A model generated the notes under the pieces. That model did no database searches. It was not told where the DNA came from and was given only the letters and a program-made list of their open reading frames with translations. Made by a program: the position numbers and the translations under genes. A stretch of DNA of 15,241 nucleotides from Oxalobacteraceae bacterium UBA7693. GTDB taxonomy: Bacteria; Pseudomonadota; Gammaproteobacteria; Burkholderiales; Burkholderiaceae_D. The stretch spans positions 1-15,241 of the forward strand of contig DLGN01000012.1 of NCBI GenBank assembly GCA_002482715.1, given 5' to 3'. How positions within the stretch are numbered: the first letter of the stretch is position 1; every line of letters starts with the position of its first letter. Below, in pieces: positions 1 to 7,518 of this stretch.

Positions 1-20
1 TGCGCATGGCGCACCCTACG
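1..20. repeat. Edge fragment of a short palindromic intergenic repeat (tentative)
   Basis: The first 13 bases form a near-palindrome (TGCG, five-base loop, CGCA), followed by CACCCTACG. Read on the other strand it begins CGTAGGGTGCGCC. This resembles a class of short GC-rich intergenic palindromes that I recall from many proteobacterial genomes, but the unit is cut by the window edge, so its full form is not visible. It lies 16 bases past the stop codon of the fadJ-like gene. The assignment rests on recollection of the repeat type and is weak. Confidence 0.25.
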
Positions 21-36
21 AAATCGATATTTAAAC

Positions 37-2076
37 CTACAGAACCCAAGTTCCACCTTGATGCCCATGTTGAAATTGCATTAGAAGAGCATCCACCTTA
101 TCCCAACCTAAACCGTCTGCATAAAACATAGGCCCGCCGCGATGCAGTGGAAAACCATAGCCTTTCATATACACAATATCAATATCCGAAGCGCGTGCTG
201 CGATGCCATCACGTAGGATTTTTCTGCCTTCGTTTGCTAAAGCTAAGACTAATCGTTGAACAATTTCTTCATTGCTGATTTGTCTTTGTGCTACATCCAG
301 CGTTTGTGCGTGTTGCTTGATTATTTGATCGACTAATTCAGATGGGTGCGCGGTTCTGTCATTGGCTTGATAGTCATACCAGCCGGCTTGGGTCTTTTGC
401 CCAAACCGCCCTTGCTCGCACAGCAAATCGCCGAGTTTGGAATAAATTGCTTGAGGATTTGCAGCAAGACGCCGTTTGCGTATCACCCAACTAATGTCGT
501 TACCCGCCAGATCACTCATGCGAAATGGTCCCATCGCAAAACCAAAGGCTTCGATTGCGTTATCCACTTGTTGCGGTGTACAGCCCTCTTCTAACAAAAA
601 CGCTGCTTGTTTGGTGTATTGCTCTAACATGCGGTTGCCGATGAAACCATCACAAACGCCAGCGACTACGGCGGTCTTTTTGATCTTTTTGGCCAAGGCA
701 GCACAAGTTGCCAATACATCAGCCGCTGTTTGCTCTCCTCGCACGATTTCTAACAATTCCATCACATTGGCGGGACTAAAGAAATGCAAGCCGATGACAT
801 CGTGCGGACGCTTGGTGAAACGCGCGATCTGATTCAAATCCAAAGTTGAAGTATTCGACGCCAAAATCGCATCCTGCTTCATCACCTGATCAAGTTGTTC
901 AAATACACTTTGCTTGACTTGCATCTCTTCGAATACGGCTTCTATCACCAAATCAGCTTGAGCGATCGCTGCATAATGATCGACACCGCGTATTAGTGCG
1001 CAACGCTGTTCACATTGCTCTTGTGTGAGCTTGCCTTTACTGACTGCGCTTTGATAATTGTTGCGAATTCTTTCCAAGCCTTTTTCTAAGGACGCGGCTT
1101 GCAGATCGAGAATTTGCACAGGTATGCCAACATTGGCAAAATTCATAGCGATTCCTGCGCCCATTGTGCCAGCACCGATCACTGCTACGGATTTGATATT
1201 GCGTAAGGGCGTACTTGCATCCACTCCAGCAATTTTTCCAGCGGCGCGTTCCGCCATAAAAATATGACGCAATGCTAAAGATTCTCGGCTTTGCAATAAG
1301 CGCTGAAAAATAGCGCGTTCGGTCTTGATACCATCTTCAAAGCTTTGTGTAAGACTCGCTTCCAAAGCATCGAGACAGCCAAATGGTGCGGGGAAATGCT
1401 TAGATTTTTTCATTAGTGCGCTACGCATCACTGTAAAAAAATCAGATGTTGTTGGCGCATTCGCAGGTCTGTCACGCACACGTGGAATAGGTCGTACATC
1501 AGCGATACCGCGTGCAAAATCTTCAGCACTAGCCAGTAGCTTTTGAGGATCGCTTACATAGATGTCAAACAAAGCGCTTTGTGCCAACTTATCTGACAAG
1601 ACAATTTGTCCAGCACTGATCATACTGGCGCAAGTTTCCATATCTAACAAACGTGGTAAGCGTTGTGTGCCGCCAGCGCCGGGCAATAGTCCTAACTTCA
1701 CCTCGGGCAAAGCGATCTGCACGCCACTGCTCGCAACGCGATAATGACAAGCCAGTGCCAATTCCAGACCACCTCCCATGCATACGCCGTTGATGACGGC
1801 AACGATGGGCTTGGTGTACGCATCCATCTGTTCAATCAAAGCAGGCAATGAAGGCTGTGCAAAAGTTTTCTCTGTACCAAACTCTTTAATGTCCGCACCA
1901 CCCGAAAATGCTTTACCACTGCCAGTGAGTAGGATGGCTGTCACATCTGAATTAGTTTCGGCAGTTTTTAGACACTCTGCGATGGCAGAACGAGTTGCGT
2001 GACCGAGTCCGTTCACCGGTGGATTGTCAATCGTGATGATCGCTAAGCTGTCATTTATCTGCATCGATGCTGTCAT
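37..2076 (-). CDS. Fused enoyl-CoA hydratase / 3-hydroxyacyl-CoA dehydrogenase (FadB/FadJ family)
   Basis: This 679-residue bifunctional beta-oxidation enzyme hydrates trans-2-enoyl-CoA and then oxidises the L-3-hydroxyacyl-CoA with NAD+. Residues 1 to about 190 are a crotonase domain. The oxyanion-hole GGG is at 101-103, and both expected catalytic glutamates are present: E105 in GGGLE and E125 in LPEVKLG. The Rossmann NAD site GAGTMGAG is at 301-308. The dehydrogenase residues H431 (GLHFFSP), E443 (LLEIVRG) and N481 (GFIGNRM) are intact, and two C-terminal 3HCDH domains follow. Length fits the family. The ATG at 2076 has an AGAGA-type ribosome site 8 bases upstream. It lies 66 bases after livF with no hairpin between, so co-transcription with the transporter is likely. 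No thiolase partner is in the window, and substrate chain length cannot be inferred. fadJ is the closest symbol, but orthology is not certain. Confidence 0.93.
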   Translation of the reverse strand: MTASMQINDSLAIITIDNPPVNGLGHATRSAIAECLKTAETNSDVTAILLTGSGKAFSGGADIKEFGTEKTFAQPSLPALIEQMDAYTKPIVAVINGVCMGGGLELALACHYRVASSGVQIALPEVKLGLLPGAGGTQRLPRLLDMETCASMISAGQIVLSDKLAQSALFDIYVSDPQKLLASAEDFARGIADVRPIPRVRDRPANAPTTSDFFTVMRSALMKKSKHFPAPFGCLDALEASLTQSFEDGIKTERAIFQRLLQSRESLALRHIFMAERAAGKIAGVDASTPLRNIKSVAVIGAGTMGAGIAMNFANVGIPVQILDLQAASLEKGLERIRNNYQSAVSKGKLTQEQCEQRCALIRGVDHYAAIAQADLVIEAVFEEMQVKQSVFEQLDQVMKQDAILASNTSTLDLNQIARFTKRPHDVIGLHFFSPANVMELLEIVRGEQTAADVLATCAALAKKIKKTAVVAGVCDGFIGNRMLEQYTKQAAFLLEEGCTPQQVDNAIEAFGFAMGPFRMSDLAGNDISWVIRKRRLAANPQAIYSKLGDLLCEQGRFGQKTQAGWYDYQANDRTAHPSELVDQIIKQHAQTLDVAQRQISNEEIVQRLVLALANEGRKILRDGIAARASDIDIVYMKGYGFPLHRGGPMFYADGLGWDKVDALLMQFQHGHQGGTWVL

Positions 2077-2142
2077 GTTTTGTCTCTTTATTTTTATGTT
2101 TAGAACTAATTTTTATTTCAGCTTACAGCGTTTTATATTACA

Positions 2143-2850
2143 TCAAACTTCCAGCCATTCCTGACGAATCGCCTCGTTCGCGAGCAATGCTTGTTGATCT
2201 CCTTCAAATACCGTTTGGCCGTGTCCCATAATCAAGAAACGATCCGCTACTTGTAAGGCTAAATTCAGTTTTTGTTCAACCAATAGAATCGCGATGCCAC
2301 GTTGTTTGATTTTAATAAAAAAATCACGCAAAAGCTCGATGATTTTAGGTGCTAAACCTTCGGTTGGTTCGTCGATCAATAGTAAATCAGGATTACCTAG
2401 CAAGCTGCGTGACAGGCTTAGCATTTGCTGTTCACCACCGGACAACACACCTGCTTTTATATGTCTGCGTTCTCTGAGGATAGGAAATAAGTCATACATC
2501 TCATCTAACTGCCACTTTGCTTGATCATTGACACCAGATTTTTTTCCTAAATGCAGATTTTGCTCTACGCTAAGTTCAGCAAAGATTTCGCGGTTCTCCG
2601 GAACATAGCCTATGCCTGATTGAGCAATTTTAAAACTCGGCAGCCCTAAAATTTCATGGCCTCGAAAACGGATACTACCTTCAGCCTTTAGCATACCCAT
2701 AATCGCTTTTAAAGTCGTAGATCGTCCAACACCGTTCCTGCCCAATAGCGCGAGTATTTCACCTGATTTAATGTCGAAATTCAGGCCGTGCAAAATATGA
2801 CTCTTATCGTAGTAAGCATGCAAATTTTCTACACGTAGCAAGACACTCAT
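2143..2850 (-). CDS. livF: HAAT-family ABC transporter ATPase LivF, with Arg in place of the Walker A Lys
   Basis: This is the second of the two nucleotide-binding subunits of the LivHMGF importer, 235 residues and cytoplasmic at the membrane. The ATG at 2850 overlaps the livG stop as ATGA. An upstream start at 2925 would only add 25 residues read out of frame over the end of livG. Visible motifs are Walker A GRNGVGRST (37-45), signature LSGGEQ (136-141), and Walker B LLLIDEP (156-162) with catalytic E161. The Q-loop position is Glu (YVPE, E85) and the H-loop position is Gln (VEQK, Q193). Both of these are, as I recall, usual for LivF. The odd point is residue 43: the codon at 2724-2722 is CGA (Arg), where nearly all P-loop ATPases have Lys. 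The rest of the protein is well conserved, so it is not an obvious pseudogene. Confidence 0.93.
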   Translation of the reverse strand: MSVLLRVENLHAYYDKSHILHGLNFDIKSGEILALLGRNGVGRSTTLKAIMGMLKAEGSIRFRGHEILGLPSFKIAQSGIGYVPENREIFAELSVEQNLHLGKKSGVNDQAKWQLDEMYDLFPILRERRHIKAGVLSGGEQQMLSLSRSLLGNPDLLLIDEPTEGLAPKIIELLRDFFIKIKQRGIAILLVEQKLNLALQVADRFLIMGHGQTVFEGDQQALLANEAIRQEWLEV

Positions 2851-3608
2851 ACTGTGCTCTCCAAATGTCCCAAATAAGCCTCTTGCACCTTGGCGTGACG
2901 GCGGATTTTTTCTGGTGTATCGCAAGCGATGATTTCTCCGTGTACCATCACGGCTATTCTGTCGGCCAGTTCAAATACCACGTGCATATCATGTTCAACC
3001 ATCAGCAGGTTTTTGCCTTTACTTAACTCACGAATTAGCGTGATGGTTTTTTCTGTTTCAGAACGACTCATGCCTGCTGTTGGTTCATCCAATAAGATGC
3101 AATGCGCACCGCTGGCTACCGTCATGCCGATTTCTAAAGTGCGTTGCGCGGCATAGCTCAGCTCGCCAGCAATTTGATCGCGCTGCGCGTTTAATCCTAT
3201 GATGTCCATTAACTGCGCGGCTTGTACATGAATCTGATTCTGCTGCGAAAATCTGCGCCAAAATGTATAACGAAAACCCAAGTGCCACATGACAGCACAA
3301 GAAAGATTGTCGATCACGCTTAGATGCGTAAATACATTACTGACTTGAAAACTCCGCGCTAAGCCCTGCCGTGCTATCTGATGTGGTGGCAGGCCAGAAA
3401 TTTTTTTCTCATTTAAAAATATCTGACCATGCATTTTTGCATTATCAGAATGTCGTCCTGAAATCAGATTGAATAGGCTAGATTTTCCTGCACCATTTGG
3501 GCCTATCAAAGCCAGTCGCTCTCCTGCATGCAATTCCAAATCAACACCGCGAAGTATCTTGGCGCTACCGATTTCAAGCTTCACTTGCTGCAAACTAAGT
3601 ACGCTCAT
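2847..3608 (-). CDS. livG: HAAT-family ABC transporter ATPase LivG
   Basis: This is the first ATPase subunit of the importer, 253 residues. Walker A GPNGAGKS is at 36-43 with Lys42 present, the Q-loop SFQ is near 86-88, Walker B ILLDEP is at 171-176, and the H-loop VEHD has His196. The signature motif reads LSYAAQ (150-155), so the usual Gly of LSxGxQ is Ala153. I recall similar LSYAxQ motifs in some Burkholderiales LivG proteins, so this may be a subfamily trait. The C-terminal stretch (HGEIIACDTPEKIRRH and after) matches the typical LivG end. The start overlaps the livM stop by ATGA, and its own stop overlaps the livF start in the same way, which is the pattern of translational coupling and fixed stoichiometry. 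Confidence 0.94.
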   Translation of the reverse strand: MSVLSLQQVKLEIGSAKILRGVDLELHAGERLALIGPNGAGKSSLFNLISGRHSDNAKMHGQIFLNEKKISGLPPHQIARQGLARSFQVSNVFTHLSVIDNLSCAVMWHLGFRYTFWRRFSQQNQIHVQAAQLMDIIGLNAQRDQIAGELSYAAQRTLEIGMTVASGAHCILLDEPTAGMSRSETEKTITLIRELSKGKNLLMVEHDMHVVFELADRIAVMVHGEIIACDTPEKIRRHAKVQEAYLGHLESTV

Positions 3609-4867
3609 CTGCTGCCCCTTTGCTTTGTTTTAAATAATACGGCGAGGCTGATGCTCGCACTAAGCAATAGGGCTGCGACAACCCAGCTAAGCAAGTTATG
3701 TGGATTTAATTCCAAGCCAAAAGAACGCAATATTTGCGCGTCTCCCGTTTGAAAACGCAGGCGATATAGCATTTCTGTGATTAAAATAATTCCGCAAGAA
3801 AACATGCCTGCAAGTAGAACATTGACACCACAGCGCAAGATAAAATTCTGTAGCGATGCCTGTGTTTGCGCACGCTTAAATGCACAAGAAAAATTGAATG
3901 CGAGACCACTCAGACCTTGCGGTGCTTTCACCACGATGAAGATAAACAAGATTCCCATATATAACTGCCAGGCCGGAGTCAACTCAGATAAAAATACGGA
4001 CATAAATATACCAAGCATCGCGCCAACAACAGGGCCCAAGAAGAAACTGATACCACCGATATACGTAAATAAAAGCACCGTACCAGAGCGCACAGCACTG
4101 AGGTTTTCTGCCGTCACGATTTCAAAATTAATAGCCGACAAAGCCCCTGCAATACCGGCAAAAAAACTCGACAAGACGAACATTAAAAAGCGCACCCAGC
4201 GTGGATCAAAACCTATGAAAGAGACGCGCTCGGGATTATCTCGTACTGCCTCTGCCAATTTTCCTAGAGGCGTTTTTTGGATAAAGGACATGGACAACAC
4301 CGCAACGAGCGTCCATAAAATAATCAGATAGCTGACTTCGATCTGCGGGCCAAACGTGATGCCAAAGAAAGCTTCGCCTGAAACCCGATTAGCGCTAATG
4401 CCACCCTCGCCACCAAAGAATCCCGGAAACATCAAGGCGCTGGCGAACACTAATTCACCTATGCCCAGGCTAATCATAGAAAAAGTGATACCTGATTTCT
4501 TGGTTGAAATCCATCCAAAAAAACTACCGAATAGAGCACCCGCCAAGCCACCGATCAAGGGAATTAAACTGAGCGGCAAATTCAAACCGCCATCGCTAAT
4601 TTTATTCATAGCATGAATCGCGACAAATCCCCCCAAGCCAGAATAAACCGCATGTCCAAAAGACAGCATGCCAGTTTGACCGAGCAACATATTAAAAGAC
4701 AAAGCAAAAACCGATGCGATGCAAACTTGAGAGATGAAATTTAGAGCTTTGCCAGAAGAAAAATACGCAGGCAAAAATAAGATGGCGAAGCTCAACAATG
4801 CTATACAAAACACTGGCAGATAGGGCTGAAAGCGTGGTCGAGACCGCAGTTGAAAATTCTTAAGCAT
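3605..4867 (-). CDS. livM: HAAT-family ABC transporter permease LivM
   Basis: This inner-membrane permease has 420 residues. The hydrophobic segments of a LivM core occupy roughly residues 15-330 and include the conserved MLLGQTGMLSFGHA region. A cytoplasmic EAA-like loop (GKLAEAVRDNPERVSFIGFD) couples to the ATPases. After the normal end of the core (VKAPQGLSGL) there is an extra C-terminal part of about 80 residues with two further predicted membrane segments, near 346-368 and 392-412. I recall a comparable extension in other Burkholderiales LivM proteins. The ATG at 4867 lies inside the end of livH (8-base overlap), with GGGA about 7 bases upstream, and the stop overlaps the livG start. 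With LivH it should form the membrane channel. Confidence 0.92.
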   Translation of the reverse strand: MLKNFQLRSRPRFQPYLPVFCIALLSFAILFLPAYFSSGKALNFISQVCIASVFALSFNMLLGQTGMLSFGHAVYSGLGGFVAIHAMNKISDGGLNLPLSLIPLIGGLAGALFGSFFGWISTKKSGITFSMISLGIGELVFASALMFPGFFGGEGGISANRVSGEAFFGITFGPQIEVSYLIILWTLVAVLSMSFIQKTPLGKLAEAVRDNPERVSFIGFDPRWVRFLMFVLSSFFAGIAGALSAINFEIVTAENLSAVRSGTVLLFTYIGGISFFLGPVVGAMLGIFMSVFLSELTPAWQLYMGILFIFIVVKAPQGLSGLAFNFSCAFKRAQTQASLQNFILRCGVNVLLAGMFSCGIILITEMLYRLRFQTGDAQILRSFGLELNPHNLLSWVVAALLLSASISLAVLFKTKQRGSR

Positions 4868-5807
4868 TGTGCGTTCCCATCAAACCTTGCGGTCGCCACA
4901 ATAGCATTAAGATCAACATCAAAAAAGGTAAGATCGGTGCGATCTGCGAGACGCTTAAAGACAGCAAGGCATATGCAAAGTGATCAGCTTGGATATCGCC
5001 ACCAATGCGCTGAATAAGATTAAGTAATGAGACATCAAGCGTCACCGCAAAAGTCTGCACACAGGCAATCAGTAAGGACGCCCAAAATGCGCCCACCAAA
5101 GATCCCATGCCACCCAACACCACGACCACAAAGATAATGCTACCAACGCTAGCTGCCATACCCGGCTCGGTGACAAAGGCGTTACCACCCACAGCCCCAG
5201 CCAAACCGGCCAAGGCACAACCCGTGCCAAACACCCACATAAAAATACGCGGCACGTTATGACCTAATGCTTCTACCATATTTGGCTGTGTCAATGCGGC
5301 TTGTATCACCAAACCGATACGGGTGCGCGTCATCAGAAGATAGATGATTGCTAGCATCACCAGCGCAACGAGCGCCATGAAAGCGCGATAAACCGAAAAT
5401 GTACTGGAATAGATAGGGAATAGCGCGCCTTGCAAAGATGCTGGAATCGCATAAGGAACCGTCAGACGTCCCCAAGTTAATTGCACTAATTCGACAATCA
5501 GATAAGAGAGTCCAAAAGTAAACAGCAGCTCAGCCAATTGACCTTGCGCATGCAAACGCCTAAGTGCAAATCGCTCGACGACGACACCCAGCAAACCAGT
5601 GACTATCGGTGATAGCAACAAGCCCCACCAAAATTCCCATAAACCACTAAAGGTATATCCGAGATAAGCGCCCAACATATAAAAGCTGGCATGCGCAAAA
5701 TTGAGAACACCCATCATGCTAAAAATCAGCGTCAGCCCCGCTGAAAGCATAAAGAGCAAAAGGCCGTAACTCAGGCCATTGAATAAATTGATGAGGAAAA
5801 ATTCCAA
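4860..5807 (-). CDS. livH: HAAT-family ABC transporter permease LivH, TTG start
   Basis: This inner-membrane permease has 315 residues. The N-terminus matches the LivH pattern: NGLSYGLLLFMLSAGLTLIF, then NFAHASFYMLGAYLG. A cytoplasmic coupling loop (TRIGLVIQAALTQPNMVEALG) lies near residues 160-180, and several membrane helices follow. The only start that keeps the first helix is TTG at 5807, because an in-frame TGA lies four sense codons upstream and the next ATG is codon 20, inside the first helix. No strong ribosome site is seen in front (a GAAAG lies about 10 bases away). The 8-base overlap with livM begins the tight livHMGF cluster. The gene stands 448 bases downstream of the binding-protein gene, across a repeat-rich spacer. 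Confidence 0.9.
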   Translation of the reverse strand: MEFFLINLFNGLSYGLLLFMLSAGLTLIFSMMGVLNFAHASFYMLGAYLGYTFSGLWEFWWGLLLSPIVTGLLGVVVERFALRRLHAQGQLAELLFTFGLSYLIVELVQLTWGRLTVPYAIPASLQGALFPIYSSTFSVYRAFMALVALVMLAIIYLLMTRTRIGLVIQAALTQPNMVEALGHNVPRIFMWVFGTGCALAGLAGAVGGNAFVTEPGMAASVGSIIFVVVVLGGMGSLVGAFWASLLIACVQTFAVTLDVSLLNLIQRIGGDIQADHFAYALLSLSVSQIAPILPFLMLILMLLWRPQGLMGTHNA

Positions 5808-5861
5808 AGATTCGAACTTTCAGGCTAATTTAACAAATAGGCTTAGAATCAAAAAGTCAAA

Positions 5862-5906
5862 ACTCCTCAACGCCGAAACGCGGAGGCGCAGAGGAGCGCG
5901 GAGAAA
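5862..5906. repeat. Short GC-rich palindromic repeat
   Basis: An imperfect hairpin is visible: a 12-base left arm at 5863-5874 (CTCCTCAACGCC) pairs with 5885-5896 (GGCGCAGAGGAG) at 10 of 12 positions around a 10-base loop. A 7-base direct repeat CGCGGAG occurs at 5879-5885 and again at 5897-5903, and an A-rich end follows. The look (GCGGAGGCGCAGAGG then AGAAAA) is like a family of dispersed intergenic repeats that I recall from many environmental bacteria. Its identity as such a repeat is inference, while the palindrome itself is direct. Confidence 0.55.
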
Positions 5907-5970
5907 AGCTTGGATGCGCCATTACTTTCTCTCCTTTTTTTGCTTTAATGTTCGGGATTTGTGCTTTTAG

Positions 5971-6090
5971 CTCCTTCTCCTTCAAGGGGAAGGTTGGGAT
6001 GGGGATGGGTTTTAGTCGTGTGATAGCGACTGCTGATTGCGTCACTGTAACCCATCCCCACCCTAGCCCTCCCCTTGAAAGGGAGGGAAC
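5971..6090. repeat. Large inverted repeat, dispersed-palindrome or small non-coding element type
   Basis: Two arms face each other. The core arms 5981-6011 and 6049-6079 match at 27 of 31 positions when one is reverse complemented, and two of the mismatches would still pair as G-U in RNA. Weaker pairing extends to 5971 and 6090. The 37-base loop contains a smaller 5-bp hairpin (AGTCG 6014-6018 with CGACT 6027-6031). The arm sequence (TTCAAGGGGA then TGGGGATGGGTT) resembles widespread intergenic repeats that I recall in proteobacteria. In the minus-strand transcript it would form a long hairpin between the binding-protein message and the livHMGF message, so it could terminate transcription, block exonucleases or unlink expression levels. 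No flanking target duplication was recognised. Confidence 0.7.
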
Positions 6091-6255
6091 ATGATACTTG
6101 CACAATTTCCCTTTTAAGTTGGCACTTATGGGATCAATTCCGGTATGACGCTTATTACAGCTGGTGTCAGCCAGAATTCCTATATTTCATATTTATGCGC
6201 ATAGAATAACCCGCATGCAAAGAATTGGCTATTCAGGCTAACATCCGAAACAACA

Positions 6256-7482
6256 TCAAGGCCGTTTCATCTGACATGAGGTCGGTTGTGCCGCCACAAA
6301 GGCATCGATTTTTTGTAAAGTTTGCCAGCCCATGCCTGTATTTTCCTGATCAAACTGAACGTCTTTACCGTTCAATTTAACCCAATTAGACAGATACAAA
6401 GTTTGTTGAATTTGGTGATCACTTTTACGCATGCTGGCTGGATTGCCGAAGAAATCAATTTGCGTGTCTTCTAGCGCTAAGGCGACTTTGACAGGATCTA
6501 TCGTGCCCGCTTTTTTCACGGCTTTGCTCAAGCTGGCAATCAAGGTATATGTGGAGACAGACGACAAATCATCTTTGTATTTTTCTTTGAAGCCTTTGGT
6601 CAATTGCGCGCCCAATGCTGACGCATTATTCGGGTGCCAATAGCCTATCAGTTTGACTTTATCAACACCCGCTGATCCCATGGCGGTTGGTACACCAGTC
6701 GAGCTAGCGTAATAGGTATAAAAATTAGCACTCAAACCTGCTTCTTTCGCCGCTTTAATCAACAGCGCCAAGTCAGTACCCCAGTTTCCGGTAATGACGG
6801 AATCTGCACCTGATGCTTTAATTTTGCTAATGTAAGGTGCAAAATCTTTGACTGTCGCGAGCGGATGCAAGTCTTCACCGACGATCTGTATATCTGGCCG
6901 CTTACGTGCCAAGTAGGATTTCGCAGCACGTGCGACTTGCTGGCCGTGTGAATAATTTTGGCCGATCAGATAGACTTTTTTGATGTTTTTATCCGCCGCC
7001 ATGAAGGTGCTGAGCGCTTCCATTTTCATGTCCGAATTCGCATCAAAACGAAAATGCCAAAAGCTACATTTGCTATTGGTCATATCTGGGTCAATTGAGC
7101 CGTGATTCAGATAAATAATTTCTTTGCCTGGATTGCGTTGATTATGTTTATTGATGGCGTCGATCAGCGCTAAGCCAACAGCTGAGCCGGTACCTTGCGC
7201 AACATAACGATAATCTTTGTCGATGATGGTTTTGAGCAGACTTAAACTTTCTTGCACGCCCGCTTTATTGTCAAAGGCATCGAACACTAACTTATGTTCC
7301 CCCGCCCACTTTTCTGCATTCGCACGTTCGGCGAGATAGGTGAACGAGTTAAAGGTATTGTGTCCGACGGGCGCAAACGGCCCAGACATCGGGTCGATGA
7401 CAGCGATTTTCAAGGTATCGGCATACGCCAAATTGCCAGTCGCCGTCAGACTCAACATGAATGCGAAAAGAATTTTTTGCAT
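6256..7482 (-). CDS. Periplasmic binding protein of the Liv-type ABC importer
   Basis: This periplasmic type I substrate-binding protein (LivK/LivJ-like, PBP1 fold) has 408 residues. I place the start at the ATG at 7482 because GGAG lies 6 bases upstream and the protein then opens with a classic Sec signal peptide: MQKILFAF, a hydrophobic stretch, and AYA before Asp22. Starts at 7494 or 7512 would only lengthen the signal. The mature part opens with KIAVIDPMSGPFAPVGHN, the first strand and ligand loop of Liv-type binders. GQNYSHGQQVARAAK and the repeated Rossmann-like pattern mark the hinge region. It presumably delivers ligand to LivHM. At about 385 mature residues it is somewhat longer than E. 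coli LivK. The ligand is unknown: a branched-chain amino acid or another carboxylic acid is possible. It lies 78 bases downstream of rlmJ. Confidence 0.9.
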   Translation of the reverse strand: MQKILFAFMLSLTATGNLAYADTLKIAVIDPMSGPFAPVGHNTFNSFTYLAERANAEKWAGEHKLVFDAFDNKAGVQESLSLLKTIIDKDYRYVAQGTGSAVGLALIDAINKHNQRNPGKEIIYLNHGSIDPDMTNSKCSFWHFRFDANSDMKMEALSTFMAADKNIKKVYLIGQNYSHGQQVARAAKSYLARKRPDIQIVGEDLHPLATVKDFAPYISKIKASGADSVITGNWGTDLALLIKAAKEAGLSANFYTYYASSTGVPTAMGSAGVDKVKLIGYWHPNNASALGAQLTKGFKEKYKDDLSSVSTYTLIASLSKAVKKAGTIDPVKVALALEDTQIDFFGNPASMRKSDHQIQQTLYLSNWVKLNGKDVQFDQENTGMGWQTLQKIDAFVAAQPTSCQMKRP

Positions 7483-7518
7483 AAGGCTCTCCATGAAGAA
7501 AACAAATAACACGAAGCA

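Larger units (their letters stand above)
5808..6255. other. Repeat-rich spacer between the binding-protein gene and livH
   Basis: This 448-base stretch holds no gene that I can support. It carries a short GC-rich palindromic repeat (5862-5906) and a large inverted repeat (5971-6090). The remaining parts (5808-5861 and 6091-6255) show no clear coding signal, RNA gene or convincing sigma70 promoter, only AT-rich bits such as those near 6180-6210. An open frame at 5857-6105 on the minus strand is made almost wholly of the repeats and has no family resemblance. Two different repeats side by side suggest a tolerated landing site between two functional parts of one transport locus. Confidence 0.7.

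Noticed and set aside
2851..2925. Longer LivF with 25 extra N-terminal residues
   Set aside because: The extra part reads over the end of livG in another frame and matches no LivF. The ATGA overlap start at 2850 gives the normal family opening.
3777..4331. Open frame of 184 codons on the plus strand
   Set aside because: It lies wholly antisense to livM, which has clear permease features, and its Lys/Pro/Thr-rich product resembles nothing known.
5857..6105. Open frame of 82 codons on the minus strand between livH and the binding-protein gene
   Set aside because: It is built almost entirely from the two palindromic repeats, has a low-complexity translation and no family resemblance.
5808..6255. 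CRISPR array or insertion sequence remnant in the repeat-rich spacer
   Set aside because: There are no regularly spaced direct repeats and no transposase-like reading frame, only two different palindromes.
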